NCBI RefSeq assembly: GCF_000214665.1
Contig: NC_015572.1
Span: forward strand, 4,340,001-4,404,000
Reading direction: 5' to 3'
DNA length: 64,000 nt
DNA from: Methylomonas methanica MC09
Lineage (GTDB): Bacteria; Pseudomonadota; Gammaproteobacteria; Methylococcales; Methylomonadaceae
Within the stretch, counting starts at the first letter, position 1. The number at the start of each line of letters is the position of its first letter. Position numbers and translations under genes: made by a program. This document shows positions 1 through 9,447 of this stretch, piece after piece. The notes beneath the pieces were generated by a model. The model saw only the letters and a list, made by a program, of their open reading frames with translations, was not told the DNA's origin and ran no database searches.

Positions 1-476
1 GTGGCGCCATCCGGCACGGGTTTAACGACAACTGAATTGGAGCCTACCCGCGCGCCCTCGCCTATTTCGATTGGCCCCAGCACTTTAGCGCCAGCCCCGA
101 TCACCACGCCGTTTTTCAAGGTGGGATGCCGCTTGCCCTTGTTCCAACTGGTGCCTCCCAACGTGACACCATGATATAGCGTGCAATCGTCGCCTATCAC
201 GGCGGTTTGTCCAATTACGACCCCCATGCCGTGATCGATAAAAAACCGCCGACCAATCTCGGCACCCGGATGTATTTCAATCCCGGTCAACCAACGACCT
301 AAAAACGACAGATATCGCGCCGGCCAATTTAACCCACGCCCCCATAACCAGTGACTTACACGATGAATCAAAACGGCATGAAAACCCGGATAGGTCGTTA
401 CAACCTCAAATACCGAGCGCGCCGCCGGATCACGCGCGAATACGCACTGAATATCTTCTTTAAGTCGGCTGAACAT
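1..476 (-). CDS. cysE: Serine O-acetyltransferase, partial (C-terminus beyond window)
   Basis: The protein transfers acetyl from acetyl-CoA to L-serine, the first step of cysteine synthesis, in the cytoplasm. About 158 codons are visible, beginning [10 protein letters not shown], and no stop is reached before the window edge. The family's left-handed beta-helix hexapeptide repeats are visible, including the [11 protein letters not shown] segment with the catalytic Asp-His region, and [19 protein letters not shown] further on. The N-terminus is short, like the EpsC/IscR-linked form rather than the longer enteric CysE. It lies just downstream of trmJ on the same strand, with about 5 bases between them. 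That trmJ-cysE order is common in gammaproteobacteria, and iscR often follows. Confidence 0.93.
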   Translation of the reverse strand, partial: MFSRLKEDIQCVFARDPAARSVFEVVTTYPGFHAVLIHRVSHWLWGRGLNWPARYLSFLGRWLTGIEIHPGAEIGRRFFIDHGMGVVIGQTAVIGDDCTLYHGVTLGGTSWNKGKRHPTLKNGVVIGAGAKVLGPIEIGEGARVGSNSVVVKPVPDGA

Positions 477-481
477 AGCGA

Positions 482-1201
482 TTATTTTAAATTGTGATTT
501 TGAGAAAAGCGCAAGATACCGCGCAATATATCCAGCTCTTTGGTATCTAATTGAGTGCGGTTAAACAATCGCCTCAAGCGCCGCATGATGGACTTGGATC
601 GCTCAGGATGCAAAAAACCGATATCAGCCATGGTCTGTTGCAGATGTTGGTAAAACCCTTCCATTTGCTCCGCGGTCGCCAAAGGCTCGTCGCCTTGATC
701 GCCAATTGTACTTGGATACTCCTGCCCGCTGGCGACAAATAACTCATAACAAACCACCTGTACAGCGGCCGCCAAGTTTAACGAGCTGTAGTCAGGATCG
801 CACGGAATGCGCAATAAATAATGACACAAATCCAATTCATGATTTTTTAATCCGGAATTTTCGCGGCCGAATACCAGGGCAACATTCTCTGTACAACCCT
901 GCCATCTTGCGGCGGCTTCGCGCGCGGTGACCGACGGCCAACTGATGGTTCTGTCACGTGCGCTGGAACCCAAAATGATCCGGCAATCGGCAATTGCATC
1001 CTGCAGCGACGAATATTCGGTGGCAGTACGCAACACATCGTCGGCCCCGGAAGCCCTCGCGGTAGCGTCGGCATGCGGAAACAACTTTGGCGAAACCAAT
1101 CGTAACTGATCCATACCCATGTTTTTCATGGCGCGTGCAACCGCGCCAATGTTGCCTGGATGAGATGTTTCCACTAAAACGACTTTAAAATTGGAGAGCA
1201 A
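482..1201 (-). CDS. trmJ: tRNA (cytidine/uridine-2'-O-)-methyltransferase TrmJ
   Basis: This is a SPOUT-class RNA methyltransferase expected to 2'-O-methylate position 32 of tRNA anticodon loops, using SAM. The 239 residues match the family length. The N-terminal motif [20 protein letters not shown] is typical of the TrmH/TrmJ fold. The knot motifs [10 protein letters not shown] and [18 protein letters not shown], which form the SAM-binding trefoil knot, are intact. A C-terminal helical extension follows. It is cotranscribed with cysE immediately downstream and diverges from suhB. Confidence 0.95.
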   Translation of the reverse strand: MLSNFKVVLVETSHPGNIGAVARAMKNMGMDQLRLVSPKLFPHADATARASGADDVLRTATEYSSLQDAIADCRIILGSSARDRTISWPSVTAREAAARWQGCTENVALVFGRENSGLKNHELDLCHYLLRIPCDPDYSSLNLAAAVQVVCYELFVASGQEYPSTIGDQGDEPLATAEQMEGFYQHLQQTMADIGFLHPERSKSIMRRLRRLFNRTQLDTKELDILRGILRFSQNHNLK

Positions 1202-1294
1202 AGACAGTTTCCGACCACTAAAAAAACGGGCGATTTTAACAAAAGATTTGCTATGCTATCGGAGTTTTCTAACTGCTCATTATCAATTCGATCT

Positions 1295-2089
1295 ATGCAC
1301 CCCATGCTTAATATAGCCGTGCGCGCAGCGCGCAACGCCGGCGATCTGATTCAACGTTCCTCGCAAAATGTCGAGAAACTTACCATCGACCAAAAGAGCC
1401 GCAACGATTATGCCTCGGAAGTCGACCGCATGGCCGAGCAGGAAATCATCAAAGTTATCCGTGCGGCCTTTCCCGATCACGCCATTTTGGCGGAAGAAAG
1501 CGGCATGCACCAAGGTAATGATTATATCTGGGTCATCGATCCTCTGGACGGCACCACCAATTTTTTGCACGGCTTTCCGCAATATGCGGTATCGATAGCG
1601 TTGAAGCACAAAAACAAATTGGAAGTCGGCGTGATCTACGACCCTGTACGCGATGAACTTTTCACGGCGGAACGCGGCGGTGGCGCCATGCTGAATAATC
1701 GGCGCCTCCGCGTCACCAAACAAAACAGTATGCGCGGCGCCTTGATCGGCACCGGTTTCCCCTTTAAAACCATGGAGCATATCGAACCCTACCTGGGCAT
1801 GTTCCGCACCATTGCCGCTGATACGGCAGGCATTCGCCGCGCCGGCGCCGCTGCATTGGACATGGCCTATGTAGCCTGCGGCCGCCTGGATGCTTATTGG
1901 GAAATCGGTGTCAAGGAATGGGACATTGCCGCCGGGGTATTACTGATTCAGGAGGCTGGCGGCGTTGCCACCGACTTTTCCTTTAACGACAAATACTTAC
2001 AATCCGGCAACATCATCGTCGGCAATCCGCGCATGCATCAACTGATGTATCACGCCATCGCCCCGCATGTCACCGAAAAACTCAAATAA
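1295..2089 (+). CDS. suhB: Inositol-1-monophosphatase family protein SuhB
   Basis: This is a Mg-dependent sugar phosphatase that hydrolyses myo-inositol monophosphate. In enteric bacteria SuhB also joins the rRNA antitermination complex. I chose the ATG at 1295 because the protein then begins MHPMLNIAVRAARNAG, matching E. coli SuhB; the frame is open 14 codons further upstream. That gives 264 residues. Metal-binding motifs are intact: AEES near residue 67, DPLDGT near 82-87 and EWDIAAG towards the C-terminus. It is divergent from trmJ. Confidence 0.94.
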   Translation: MHPMLNIAVRAARNAGDLIQRSSQNVEKLTIDQKSRNDYASEVDRMAEQEIIKVIRAAFPDHAILAEESGMHQGNDYIWVIDPLDGTTNFLHGFPQYAVSIALKHKNKLEVGVIYDPVRDELFTAERGGGAMLNNRRLRVTKQNSMRGALIGTGFPFKTMEHIEPYLGMFRTIAADTAGIRRAGAAALDMAYVACGRLDAYWEIGVKEWDIAAGVLLIQEAGGVATDFSFNDKYLQSGNIIVGNPRMHQLMYHAIAPHVTEKLK

Positions 2090-2125
2090 TCCGTTGATTG
2101 GCATTATTCGCCGCACGACCTAAAA

Positions 2126-2155
2126 TTGTTCTCGACTAGCCTTTTCTTTTATACT
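2126..2155 (+). promoter_or_regulatory. Candidate sigma-70 promoter for the mtdB pair
   Basis: A TTGTTC box (2126-2131) and a TATACT box (2150-2155) are separated by 18 bases. This gives a start site near 2162 and a leader of about 24 bases before the mtdB start at 2186, with an AGAGGAAA ribosome site. The -10 matches 5 of 6 consensus bases; the -35 is weak. Found by eye only. Confidence 0.4.
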
Positions 2156-2185
2156 TGAGGGCTAACTAAAATCTAAGAGGAAATC

Positions 2186-3094
2186 ATGGAAAAACCTTTC
2201 ATCCTACACATGCTGACTACAGCCAAAAACTTAAGCCCGTTCGACGTCAACATGGCGATGGATGCAGGCTGGATTCAAGCCGTGCCTTACATCAATGTCG
2301 AACCCAGCGAAGTGCGCGGCCTGGTACAAGATGCGATTTTCTCCCGCAGCCCGAAAGGGTTAAAGCGTACCGCTTTTTTCATCGGCGGCCGCGAAACCAA
2401 ACAAGCCATGGACATGTTGAAAATGGCTAAAAACTCCATGTTTCCTCCGTTTGAAGTATCGGTTTTTGCCGACCCCAGCGGCGCCTTCACCACGGCAGCC
2501 GGCATGGTAGCTGCTGTTGAAAAAGAACTGGCCGACAAATTCGACACTACGCTGGAAGGTAAAAACGTTCTGGCTCTGGGCGGTACGGGTCCAGTCGGCC
2601 AAGCCGCGGCCGTCATCGCCGCGCAAGCCGGCGCCAACGTCAGAATCGTCGGCAGACAGCTGGATAAAGCCCAACGCACCGCAGAGCTCTGCAGCGACGA
2701 ATTCGGTGACGGCAAAATCACCATTACCGCCGGCGCCGATGCCGACAAAGCCGAGTACATGCAAACCGCCGATATCGTATTTGCAACCGGCGCGGCTGGT
2801 ATCGAATTGCTGAGCGAGGAACTGATTGCCGCCGCACCGCAATTGAAAGTGGTTGCAGACGTTAACGCGGTGCCGCCGGCGGGCATTGCCGGCGTGGATG
2901 CATTCGACAGCGGCAAACCGTTGGCCGGATCGACCAGCGGTGCCGTGGCTATCGGCGCACTGGCTATCGGTAACATTAAATACCAAGCCCAAAGCCGTTT
3001 GTTGAAACGCATGCTGGAATGCGACAAGCCTTTGTTCCTGCATTTTGAACATGCATTTGAAGTGGCTCGTGAATTTATTAAGTCGTCCAATTAA
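2186..3094 (+). CDS. mtdB: NAD(P)-dependent methylene-tetrahydromethanopterin dehydrogenase, first paralogue
   Basis: Members of this family oxidise methylene-H4MPT to methenyl-H4MPT in the pterin-linked formaldehyde oxidation pathway of methylotrophs. The 302 residues fit MtdB (about 297 in Methylorubrum). The N-terminus contains ILHML and the SPFDVNMAMDAG segment that marks MtdB rather than MtdA. QDAIFSRSPKG follows, then a Rossmann motif GGTGPVG near residues 132-138 and DVNAVPPAGIAG near the C-terminus. The start has a good AGAGGAAA ribosome site. A second member of the family follows 48 bases downstream. Which of the two is the main MtdB cannot be told from sequence alone; this one looks the more divergent (PYINVEPSEV, AFFIGGRE). 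Confidence 0.9.
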   Translation: MEKPFILHMLTTAKNLSPFDVNMAMDAGWIQAVPYINVEPSEVRGLVQDAIFSRSPKGLKRTAFFIGGRETKQAMDMLKMAKNSMFPPFEVSVFADPSGAFTTAAGMVAAVEKELADKFDTTLEGKNVLALGGTGPVGQAAAVIAAQAGANVRIVGRQLDKAQRTAELCSDEFGDGKITITAGADADKAEYMQTADIVFATGAAGIELLSEELIAAAPQLKVVADVNAVPPAGIAGVDAFDSGKPLAGSTSGAVAIGALAIGNIKYQAQSRLLKRMLECDKPLFLHFEHAFEVAREFIKSSN

Positions 3095-3142
3095 CGCGTT
3101 TTGCAAGCGCTAGCGTCCGTTAACTACCGAGGTTAAGATCAA

Positions 3143-4048
3143 ATGCCGAAACGAAGCATACTTCATATGTTCGACCCGATGCCGAACAATAGCCCGTTTG
3201 ACATCAACATGGCACTCGATGCCGGTTTTGACGTACTGATGCCGTATTCCAACGTCAAACTGGAAAACATCCAGAATCTGACCCAGGATGCCATTTTTTC
3301 GCGCAGCCCCTCCGGCATCAAAAAAACCGGCATCTTTATCGGCGGCCGCGACATAGGCTTGGCCATCGATATGCTGCAAGCCACTAAGCCGGCCATGGTG
3401 CCGCCGTTCGAGGTATCCGTGTTTGCGGACCCCAGCGGCGCTTACACCACGGCCGCGGCCTTGGTGGCTTGCGTGGAAAAAGCCTTAAAAGAAGTTCACG
3501 GCAAGGCCTTAACGGATTGTAAGGCCTTGGTATTCGGCGGCACCGGCCCGGTCGGCATTGCCACCGGCATCATTGCGTCATTGCAAGGCGCGAACACCGT
3601 TTTGGTCGACCATTTGTCTGTCGATACCGCCAACGACGCCGCCAAGCAATACAATCGCCGTTTCAGCGCCAGTATGACCGGCGCCGTTGCGAGAACCGAT
3701 GCAGACAAAATCGCCTTGCTGGCGGATGCCGATATTGTGTTCTGCACTGCCAAAGCAGGCATTCGCGTATTAAATGCTGCCGTATTGGCGCAAACCGAGC
3801 AATTAAAAGTGGCGGGCGACGTGAACGCAGTTCCGCCGGCAGGGATCGAAGGCGTCGACGCTAACGACATGGCAGTTCCGATGATACATGCCACCCGATC
3901 GCCAAAAGCTGTTGGGGTAGGCGCATTGGCGGTCGGCAACGTCAAATATCAATTACAGCGCGAGTTGTTAAAATCCATGCTGCAAAGCGACAAGCCCGTC
4001 ATTATCGACTTTAGAGAGGCTTTCAGCAAAGCCCGCGGTTTGGTTTGA
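3143..4048 (+). CDS. mtdB: NAD(P)-dependent methylene-tetrahydromethanopterin dehydrogenase, second paralogue
   Basis: This is a second 301-residue MtdB-family protein, expected to be a cytoplasmic dehydrogenase of methylene-H4MPT. Its start RSILHMFDP, SPFDINMALDAGF, LTQDAIFSR and GIFIGGRD track the Methylorubrum MtdB sequence as I remember it more closely than the upstream copy does. It has GGTGPVG and DVNAVPPAGIEGVD. The ribosome site CCGAGGTTAAGATCAA precedes the ATG. The pair is probably one operon ending in the terminator at 4061-4088. The two differ widely outside the core motifs, so the duplication is not recent. Confidence 0.9.
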   Translation: MPKRSILHMFDPMPNNSPFDINMALDAGFDVLMPYSNVKLENIQNLTQDAIFSRSPSGIKKTGIFIGGRDIGLAIDMLQATKPAMVPPFEVSVFADPSGAYTTAAALVACVEKALKEVHGKALTDCKALVFGGTGPVGIATGIIASLQGANTVLVDHLSVDTANDAAKQYNRRFSASMTGAVARTDADKIALLADADIVFCTAKAGIRVLNAAVLAQTEQLKVAGDVNAVPPAGIEGVDANDMAVPMIHATRSPKAVGVGALAVGNVKYQLQRELLKSMLQSDKPVIIDFREAFSKARGLV

Positions 4049-4060
4049 TCCAACAAGACG

Positions 4061-4088
4061 CCCGTCCGAATCCGGACGGGTAATTTTT
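4061..4088 (+). terminator. Rho-independent terminator after the mtdB pair
   Basis: An 8-bp perfect stem, cccgtccg/cggacggg with loop aatc (4061-4080), is followed by taattttt. It lies between convergent mtdB and the response regulator gene. The T-run is on the plus side only. Confidence 0.85.
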
Positions 4089-4092
4089 ACAT

Positions 4093-4731
4093 TTAAATCG
4101 GCTCGGAATAATGATGTTTAACCGCCAGCCGTGTCAGCTCGACATCGTTTTTAATCTTTAACTTTGCGTATAAGCGATAGCGGTAGGTATTGACGGTTTT
4201 ATCGCTAAGCGTCAACGCTTCGGCAATCTCCTGAATACCTTTGCCTTTTAATATCATCTGCGCCACTTCCGCTTCGCGCTGCGATAATTGGGAAAACGGC
4301 GACGCTTCACCGCCTTCTATCGATTCAAAAACCAAGTTGCTGGCCACATCCTGACACAAGTAGCGCTTTCCGGCCATTACCGCCCTGATGGCGCCCACCA
4401 TTTCACTGACCGGCGATGCCTTGGATACAAATCCCTCTACACCAAGCTTTAATAACTGTTGCGGTATTGCCCCGCCGTTGTGTACCGACAAACCGACAAT
4501 TTTGACCATTGGAAAACGTTGCAAAATTCGCCTACACGCCTCGAACCCGCCCATACCCGGCATATTGACGTCCATCAGCACCACGTCGGGCAGATCGATC
4601 TCTATCCTTTGCAACGCTTTTTCACCACAATCACAAACAGCAACAACAGAAATGTCTTCGAAAGCATTCAATAATGCTTCAACCCCACTTCTTATCAACT
4701 CATGATCATCAACCAGCAAAACCTTAATCAT
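4093..4731 (-). CDS. NarL/LuxR-type response regulator, GacA/UvrY-like
   Basis: This is a two-domain DNA-binding response regulator. The receiver has the acidic pair D8-D9, phospho-acceptor D54 (LMDVNMPG) and a conserved Lys near 104. The LuxR-type helix-turn-helix begins at LSQREAEVAQMILKGKG and ends with TVNTYRYRLYAKLKI. I chose the ATG at 4731 (MIKVLLVDDHELIRSG) because it matches GacA/UvrY starts and has GGA just upstream; a TTG three codons earlier is possible. GacA homologues respond to a BarA/GacS-type kinase and drive Csr small RNAs. No kinase gene and no uvrC, the usual neighbour, is present here, so the regulon is unknown. Confidence 0.88.
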   Translation of the reverse strand: MIKVLLVDDHELIRSGVEALLNAFEDISVVAVCDCGEKALQRIEIDLPDVVLMDVNMPGMGGFEACRRILQRFPMVKIVGLSVHNGGAIPQQLLKLGVEGFVSKASPVSEMVGAIRAVMAGKRYLCQDVASNLVFESIEGGEASPFSQLSQREAEVAQMILKGKGIQEIAEALTLSDKTVNTYRYRLYAKLKIKNDVELTRLAVKHHYSEPI

Positions 4732-4902
4732 ATTTTCCAATACCTGACAATGTCATCGGTGCCCGTGTCACAAATATAGCCGGATTAAACAAACTCGCTC
4801 ATCATAGGCCATTTTTACCGTAAAATTAAGCTCTCAAAAATTCTCAGTTTACCGCTTAATCGGTAAAATAGCTGCTTATCGACTCAATAATACTTCATCA
4901 AT

Positions 4903-6612
4903 ATGCGCACATCCCAATTTCCACTCAATACCGTAAAAGAAACCCCCGCCGACGCCGAAATCGCCAGCCACAAACTCATGATACGCGCCGGCCTGATACG
5001 GAAAATCGCCGCCGGTATTTACACCTGGCTTCCCCTGGGTTTGCGGGTTTTGCGCAAAGTGGAATACATTACTCGCGAGGAAATGAATAAAGCCGGCGCG
5101 CTGGAAGTGTTAATGCCGGCGCTGCAACCCGCTGAACTTTGGCAAGAAACCGGCCGCTGGGAAAAATATGGACCGGAACTAGCGCGTATGCAAGACCGCC
5201 ATGCCCGTGAATTTTGCCTGGGGCCGACGCATGAAGAAATCATTACCGACCTGGCACGTAATGAATTAAAAAGTTACAAACAATTACCGATTACCTATTA
5301 CCAAATCCAAACCAAGTTCAGGGATGAAATTAGGCCTCGATTTGGCGTCATGCGTTCGCGCGAATTTGTCATGAAAGACGCCTATTCCTTCCACTTGAAC
5401 CAGGAATCGCTGCAACAAACTTACGATGTGATGTATCAAGCCTACACCAACATTTTTAACCGTTTCGGCTTGAAGTTCCGCGCCGTAATCGCCGACTCCG
5501 GCGCCATTGGTGGCGCGGTGTCGCATGAATTCCACGTATTAGCCGATTCCGGCGAAGACGCCATTGCCTTTTCAGACAGCAGCCACTATGCCGCCAATGT
5601 CGAAAAAGCCGAAGCATTGGCACCCCAAGGCGAACGTCCGCAACCTACACAAGCATTCACCTTAGTCGAAACGCCTAACCAACACAGCATCGACGAAATC
5701 AGCCGCTTCTTCAATGTTCGTGCCGAACAATGCTTGAAAACCTTGATCGTGCGAGGCGAAGACAATAGCTTGGTCGCATTGCTGCTAAGGGGCGATCACG
5801 AGTTGAACCCGATCAAGGCCGAAAAAATACCCGGCATAGTCGCGCCGTTGCAATTCGCCAGCGATGAGGAAATTATTGCTGCGTGCGGTTGCAAGCCCGG
5901 CTCGCTTGGCCCCATCGGTTTAAATATGCCTATTATCGCCGACCGCGGCACCGTTTTAATGGCCGATTTCATCTGTGGCGCCAATCAGGACGGCAAGCAT
6001 TATAGCGGCACCAATTGGCTGCGCGATATACCGCTTCCCGCGCAAATAGCCGACTTGCGTTTGGTCGTGGAAGGCGATGTCAGCCCGGATGGCAACGGGA
6101 AAATAACCATAGCCAGAGGCATAGAAGTCGGCCATATTTTTCAGCTGGGCGACAAGTACAGTGCCGCCATGAATGCCGCGATTATCAATGAAGCCGGCAA
6201 AAACCAAATTATGCTGATGGGTTGTTATGGCATCGGCATATCCCGCGTGGTGGCCGCCGCTATCGAGCAAGGTCATGACGAACGCGGCATAATTTGGCCC
6301 AACGAACTGGCGCCGTTCCAAGTGGCGATTTGCCCAATGAATATGCATAAATCGGATCGTCTGCTGGAGACCGTGGAGAGAATATATCACGAGCTTTTGG
6401 ACGCAGGGTTTGACGTGCTGTTAGACGATAGAAAAGTCAGAGCCGGGTTCATGTTCTCCGATATGGAACTGATCGGTATCCCGCATCGGATCGTAATTGG
6501 CGATCGCGGGCTCGACAGCGGCACAGTCGAATATCAAGGCCGGACTGACCGTGAAAGTCAGGAAATTCCTTTTTCTGAAATTGTCAACTTCCTGAAAAGC
6601 AAACTGGCTTAA
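4903..6612 (+). CDS. proS: Prolyl-tRNA synthetase (bacterial type)
   Basis: This class II aminoacyl-tRNA synthetase charges tRNA-Pro. The 569 residues and the middle INS editing domain (about 230-400) mark the bacterial type. The motif 2 region [20 protein letters not shown] and the motif 3 region [13 protein letters not shown] are intact, and a C-terminal anticodon-binding domain begins around [10 protein letters not shown]. The start is [19 protein letters not shown], as in other ProS. It is monocistronic and ends at a strong terminator. Confidence 0.97.
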   Translation: MRTSQFPLNTVKETPADAEIASHKLMIRAGLIRKIAAGIYTWLPLGLRVLRKVEYITREEMNKAGALEVLMPALQPAELWQETGRWEKYGPELARMQDRHAREFCLGPTHEEIITDLARNELKSYKQLPITYYQIQTKFRDEIRPRFGVMRSREFVMKDAYSFHLNQESLQQTYDVMYQAYTNIFNRFGLKFRAVIADSGAIGGAVSHEFHVLADSGEDAIAFSDSSHYAANVEKAEALAPQGERPQPTQAFTLVETPNQHSIDEISRFFNVRAEQCLKTLIVRGEDNSLVALLLRGDHELNPIKAEKIPGIVAPLQFASDEEIIAACGCKPGSLGPIGLNMPIIADRGTVLMADFICGANQDGKHYSGTNWLRDIPLPAQIADLRLVVEGDVSPDGNGKITIARGIEVGHIFQLGDKYSAAMNAAIINEAGKNQIMLMGCYGIGISRVVAAAIEQGHDERGIIWPNELAPFQVAICPMNMHKSDRLLETVERIYHELLDAGFDVLLDDRKVRAGFMFSDMELIGIPHRIVIGDRGLDSGTVEYQGRTDRESQEIPFSEIVNFLKSKLA

Positions 6613-6630
6613 AATTTTCACCCCAATAAA

Positions 6631-6656
6631 AAGGGCGCCAAAGCGCCCTTTCTTTT
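6631..6656. terminator. Bidirectional terminator between proS and rubredoxin
   Basis: The 8-bp stem aagggcgc/gcgccctt with loop caaa (6631-6650) is followed by tctttt on the plus strand and preceded by a run of A on the other side. It can therefore stop both proS and the convergent rubredoxin transcript. Confidence 0.85.
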
Positions 6657-6681
6657 ATACCTGTCGATTAGCTGGATCAGT

Positions 6682-6852
6682 TTAACGCATTAAGGTAAAC
6701 ATGGCTTTTACCGCGCCACATTTAGGGCAACCCCAATCTTCAGGCACATCTTCCCAGCGGGTGCCGGGCGCGACGCCATTACGTGGATCGCCTAATTGCT
6801 CGTCATAAATGTGACCGCAGGTTTTACATTTATACTTTCTAAATTCAGCCAT
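6682..6852 (-). CDS. Rubredoxin
   Basis: This is a small one-iron electron carrier of the cytoplasm. The 56-residue product begins [17 protein letters not shown] and has the two family knuckles, C9-x2-C12-G and C42-x2-C45-G, which coordinate the Fe(Cys)4 site. It also has the conserved segment [16 protein letters not shown] ribosome site (GGGAGAAAGA) lies ahead of the ATG. Its electron partner is not evident: no rubredoxin reductase or alkane hydroxylase gene is nearby. It stands alone between proS and the VgrG operon. Confidence 0.95.
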   Translation of the reverse strand: MAEFRKYKCKTCGHIYDEQLGDPRNGVAPGTRWEDVPEDWGCPKCGAVKAMFTLMR

Positions 6853-7137
6853 TTCTTTCTCCCGATTTATGTAATGGATGTCAATTAACCTTCAAGATTG
6901 TAGCCAAGAGACCGGTAAATAAAAACCATGAATATTTTGGCAATACCCACTTTCTCCTGATCCTCTCAGCAAAGCGGACTGCTGTTCATTATGAAAATGG
7001 ATTTTAAACTCTAACCTAAAGAAACGGAGCCCGGCGAGAGGGGTGAAGTATGCGTGCCGTTAGGCCTACCTGTTGTGATTGGTTTTTTAAACCGAAAGAT
7101 ACCTCAATTCTCTGGTGAACAAGCCAATACCACTCAC

Positions 7138-9081
7138 TTAATTAATCATTACCACGCCGCCTTTTACGGTTAGCATTGCATCGCCGCTAACCGTTGTAGT
7201 AAGGCCTTTGAGATCGGTAGTAGTCTGGCCTTCGATTTTAATCATCAGGCCTTTAATCGTTACGCCGGTTTGATCGATTTTCACGCTGTTTTGCCCCACT
7301 TTCAGCTCAATCGACTGCATCGCTTCCTCGGTGATTTTGCCCGTATCCACCTTAACCGTACGGTTACCCATGCCTACCGTAATTTCGTCATTCCCCTGTT
7401 TGATTTCCGCCGTTCTATTGCCCATTTTGACAGTGAGCAAATCATTACCCTGATCGAGCGTTACGGTTCGATCATTGTAAATATCGACCTTTTGATCACC
7501 CGGGTCCTTTTTATCGAAACCGATGGTATGCACGTCGTCGTTTTCCACCACCCGAGTGAAATTCTTTTCGGCGTGCATGTACAGTTCTTCTTCGCCTTTT
7601 TTGTCCTCAAACCGAATTTCATTGAAATTATCGGACGAGCCGTCCTTGCTGCTGCGCGACTTGATCCCGCTTTGAGTTTTATTGGCATCCAAATCGTAAG
7701 GGGGCATTTGGTCCGCATTGTAAACCCGGCCGGTCACGATAGGCCGATCCGGATTCCCTTCCAAAAAATCCACAATCACTTCCTGCCCGATACGCGGGAT
7801 ATGGATGGCGCCCCAATTTTTGCCCGCCCACACTTGGGCAACTCGTACCCAGCAGGAGCTGTTTTCGTCGTTCTTACCCTCGCGGTCCCAATGAAACTGG
7901 ACTTTGACGCGACCGTATTTATCGGTGGTAATCTCGTCCCCGGACTTACCCACTACAATGGCGGTTTGTACGCCTTGTACAATCGGTATACGGCTTATTC
8001 TGGGCGCCCGGTAATTGAATTTGCTGCTAATAACGGTATACAAACACTGGTAAGGCTCCAGGCAATCGGCGATACCGTAGGATTCGTAACCGTTGTTTTG
8101 CAGTTGGACTTGTGTGGAAACAGCAATATATTCCTGATTTTGGTCTTTACGCGGAAACTCGATCAGATCGAATTTATTCCCGGCCGCCAGACTGCGCGTG
8201 TTGCCGGACGCGGACATATACTCAAACCCGGCCCGCATTTCCTGCATTCTGACTTTGGCGTAATGATCCCCGTCCGCAGTTTCGATGTAATTACCGGGAT
8301 AATCATAAACCTCTTTGCTGTCTTCCTCATGTCCGCCAGGATCATTAGACGTGGCTTTTAATTCGGCTTTCGGCTTCTCAAAATCGAAGTCATCGTGCTC
8401 GTAAGCCCCGCTTTGGATTTCCTCGCTGACACGCCATTCGAAGATATGCTCCTCTTTACGCCGGCCTTGATTTTCCGGCGGCAAATAACGAATTTTCTGT
8501 TTGGGCGGCTGCGCATGACCGGAGCCATCATCGCAAAGCACCATGGTATGTTGGCTATCGGTATGCTTAAAGTAATAGTAAATACCCTCGGCCTCCATCA
8601 AGCGACTAATAAAATTAAAATCGCTTTCCCGGTACTGCACACAATATTCGCGCGTATTATAACTACTGGCCAGCTTATTCTCTAAATCGGTATATCCATG
8701 CTCAGCCAGCAACTTTTTTACGATATCCGGAACCGACAACTCGGAAAAAATTCTGCAATTGCTGGTTCTCGACAACAGCCAAGGCTTAGGCCGCAAGGTC
8801 GCCCGGTAATAATATAATCTGCCCAACATGCCATATAAACTGATACGCGTCACCACGCCGTGAAAAGAGCGGTGTTTGCCATCAGGCAGGAACAGCTTGA
8901 CCGTGGTGCTTTTCCCCAATAAAGCTTTTAAATCGATATCGCTTTTTTCGCTGAGTAACTCCAGCTCATATTCAAATAACTGACTCAAATGCTCGGTGCC
9001 GGTCATTCGATACAACAGCAAATCAGTCTCACCCAACGGCGTGGTTACCGAAGCTATCCGATCACTTTGAGATAGAGCCAT
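7138..9081 (-). CDS. vgrG: Type VI secretion tip protein VgrG
   Basis: VgrG trimers form the spike at the tip of the T6SS tail tube. The 647 residues have a gp27-like N-terminal part (from about 15; SRLMEAEGIYYYFKHTDS near 170). A gp5-like OB fold follows, with RVAQVWAGKNWGAIHIPRIGQEV and EGNPDRPIVTGRVYNADQ (about 390-450). The C-terminus is a repetitive beta-helix with QGND/MGNRT repeats, ending in KGGVVMIN. No catalytic extension follows the helix, so this looks like a structural VgrG, not an evolved effector VgrG. AGGATTTCAATC precedes the ATG. It is last in a four-gene operon with PAAR directly upstream. Confidence 0.95.
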   Translation of the reverse strand: MALSQSDRIASVTTPLGETDLLLYRMTGTEHLSQLFEYELELLSEKSDIDLKALLGKSTTVKLFLPDGKHRSFHGVVTRISLYGMLGRLYYYRATLRPKPWLLSRTSNCRIFSELSVPDIVKKLLAEHGYTDLENKLASSYNTREYCVQYRESDFNFISRLMEAEGIYYYFKHTDSQHTMVLCDDGSGHAQPPKQKIRYLPPENQGRRKEEHIFEWRVSEEIQSGAYEHDDFDFEKPKAELKATSNDPGGHEEDSKEVYDYPGNYIETADGDHYAKVRMQEMRAGFEYMSASGNTRSLAAGNKFDLIEFPRKDQNQEYIAVSTQVQLQNNGYESYGIADCLEPYQCLYTVISSKFNYRAPRISRIPIVQGVQTAIVVGKSGDEITTDKYGRVKVQFHWDREGKNDENSSCWVRVAQVWAGKNWGAIHIPRIGQEVIVDFLEGNPDRPIVTGRVYNADQMPPYDLDANKTQSGIKSRSSKDGSSDNFNEIRFEDKKGEEELYMHAEKNFTRVVENDDVHTIGFDKKDPGDQKVDIYNDRTVTLDQGNDLLTVKMGNRTAEIKQGNDEITVGMGNRTVKVDTGKITEEAMQSIELKVGQNSVKIDQTGVTIKGLMIKIEGQTTTDLKGLTTTVSGDAMLTVKGGVVMIN

Positions 9082-9134
9082 GATTGAAATCCTATAGTCC
9101 GCAGATCATTTTTGTAACATTGCCGGCCAAAAGG

Positions 9135-9434
9135 TCAGCCGCCTATCAAAACCGTCGGGCAACCCAACACGATCACCCCGCCGTGAGCAGTCTGATCGCC
9201 CATGCGGGCCGCCGGCATTTTACCGATCAAAACCGTTGCGGAACCTTTGACAATTGAATCCGGCGGCCCGGCACAAACGGCCATATCGCCAACCCGCGCG
9301 GCCGGCATCTTGCCGATCAGGGTAGTCACGGCACCAGGCGGTAAAATAGGCCCTCCAACATGCGGCACCGGGCCGGTAAACATTGGACAAACGTGCATGT
9401 CGGTGATTCTCGCAGCGGGTTGACCCATCGTCAT
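9135..9434 (-). CDS. PAAR domain protein (T6SS spike cap)
   Basis: The 99 residues contain three PAAR motifs, PAARITD, PAARVGD and PAARMGD, with the metal-coordinating His/Cys residues in HVCP, AVCAGPP and TAHGG. PAAR proteins sharpen the VgrG tip and carry cargo. This one has no N- or C-terminal effector extension. The start is MTMGQPAARITDMHVCP, with GGAGTAA before the first ATG. The gene lies 53 bases upstream of vgrG and 13 bases after the DUF6931-like gene, so cotranscription is very likely. Confidence 0.93.
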   Translation of the reverse strand: MTMGQPAARITDMHVCPMFTGPVPHVGGPILPPGAVTTLIGKMPAARVGDMAVCAGPPDSIVKGSATVLIGKMPAARMGDQTAHGGVIVLGCPTVLIGG

Positions 9435-9447
9435 TTACTCCATTCAG

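Noticed and set aside
7270..8361. 363-codon open frame on the plus strand inside vgrG
   Set aside because: It is antisense to a clearly conserved VgrG gene, has no recognisable domain and no ribosome site; VgrG composition explains the long frame.
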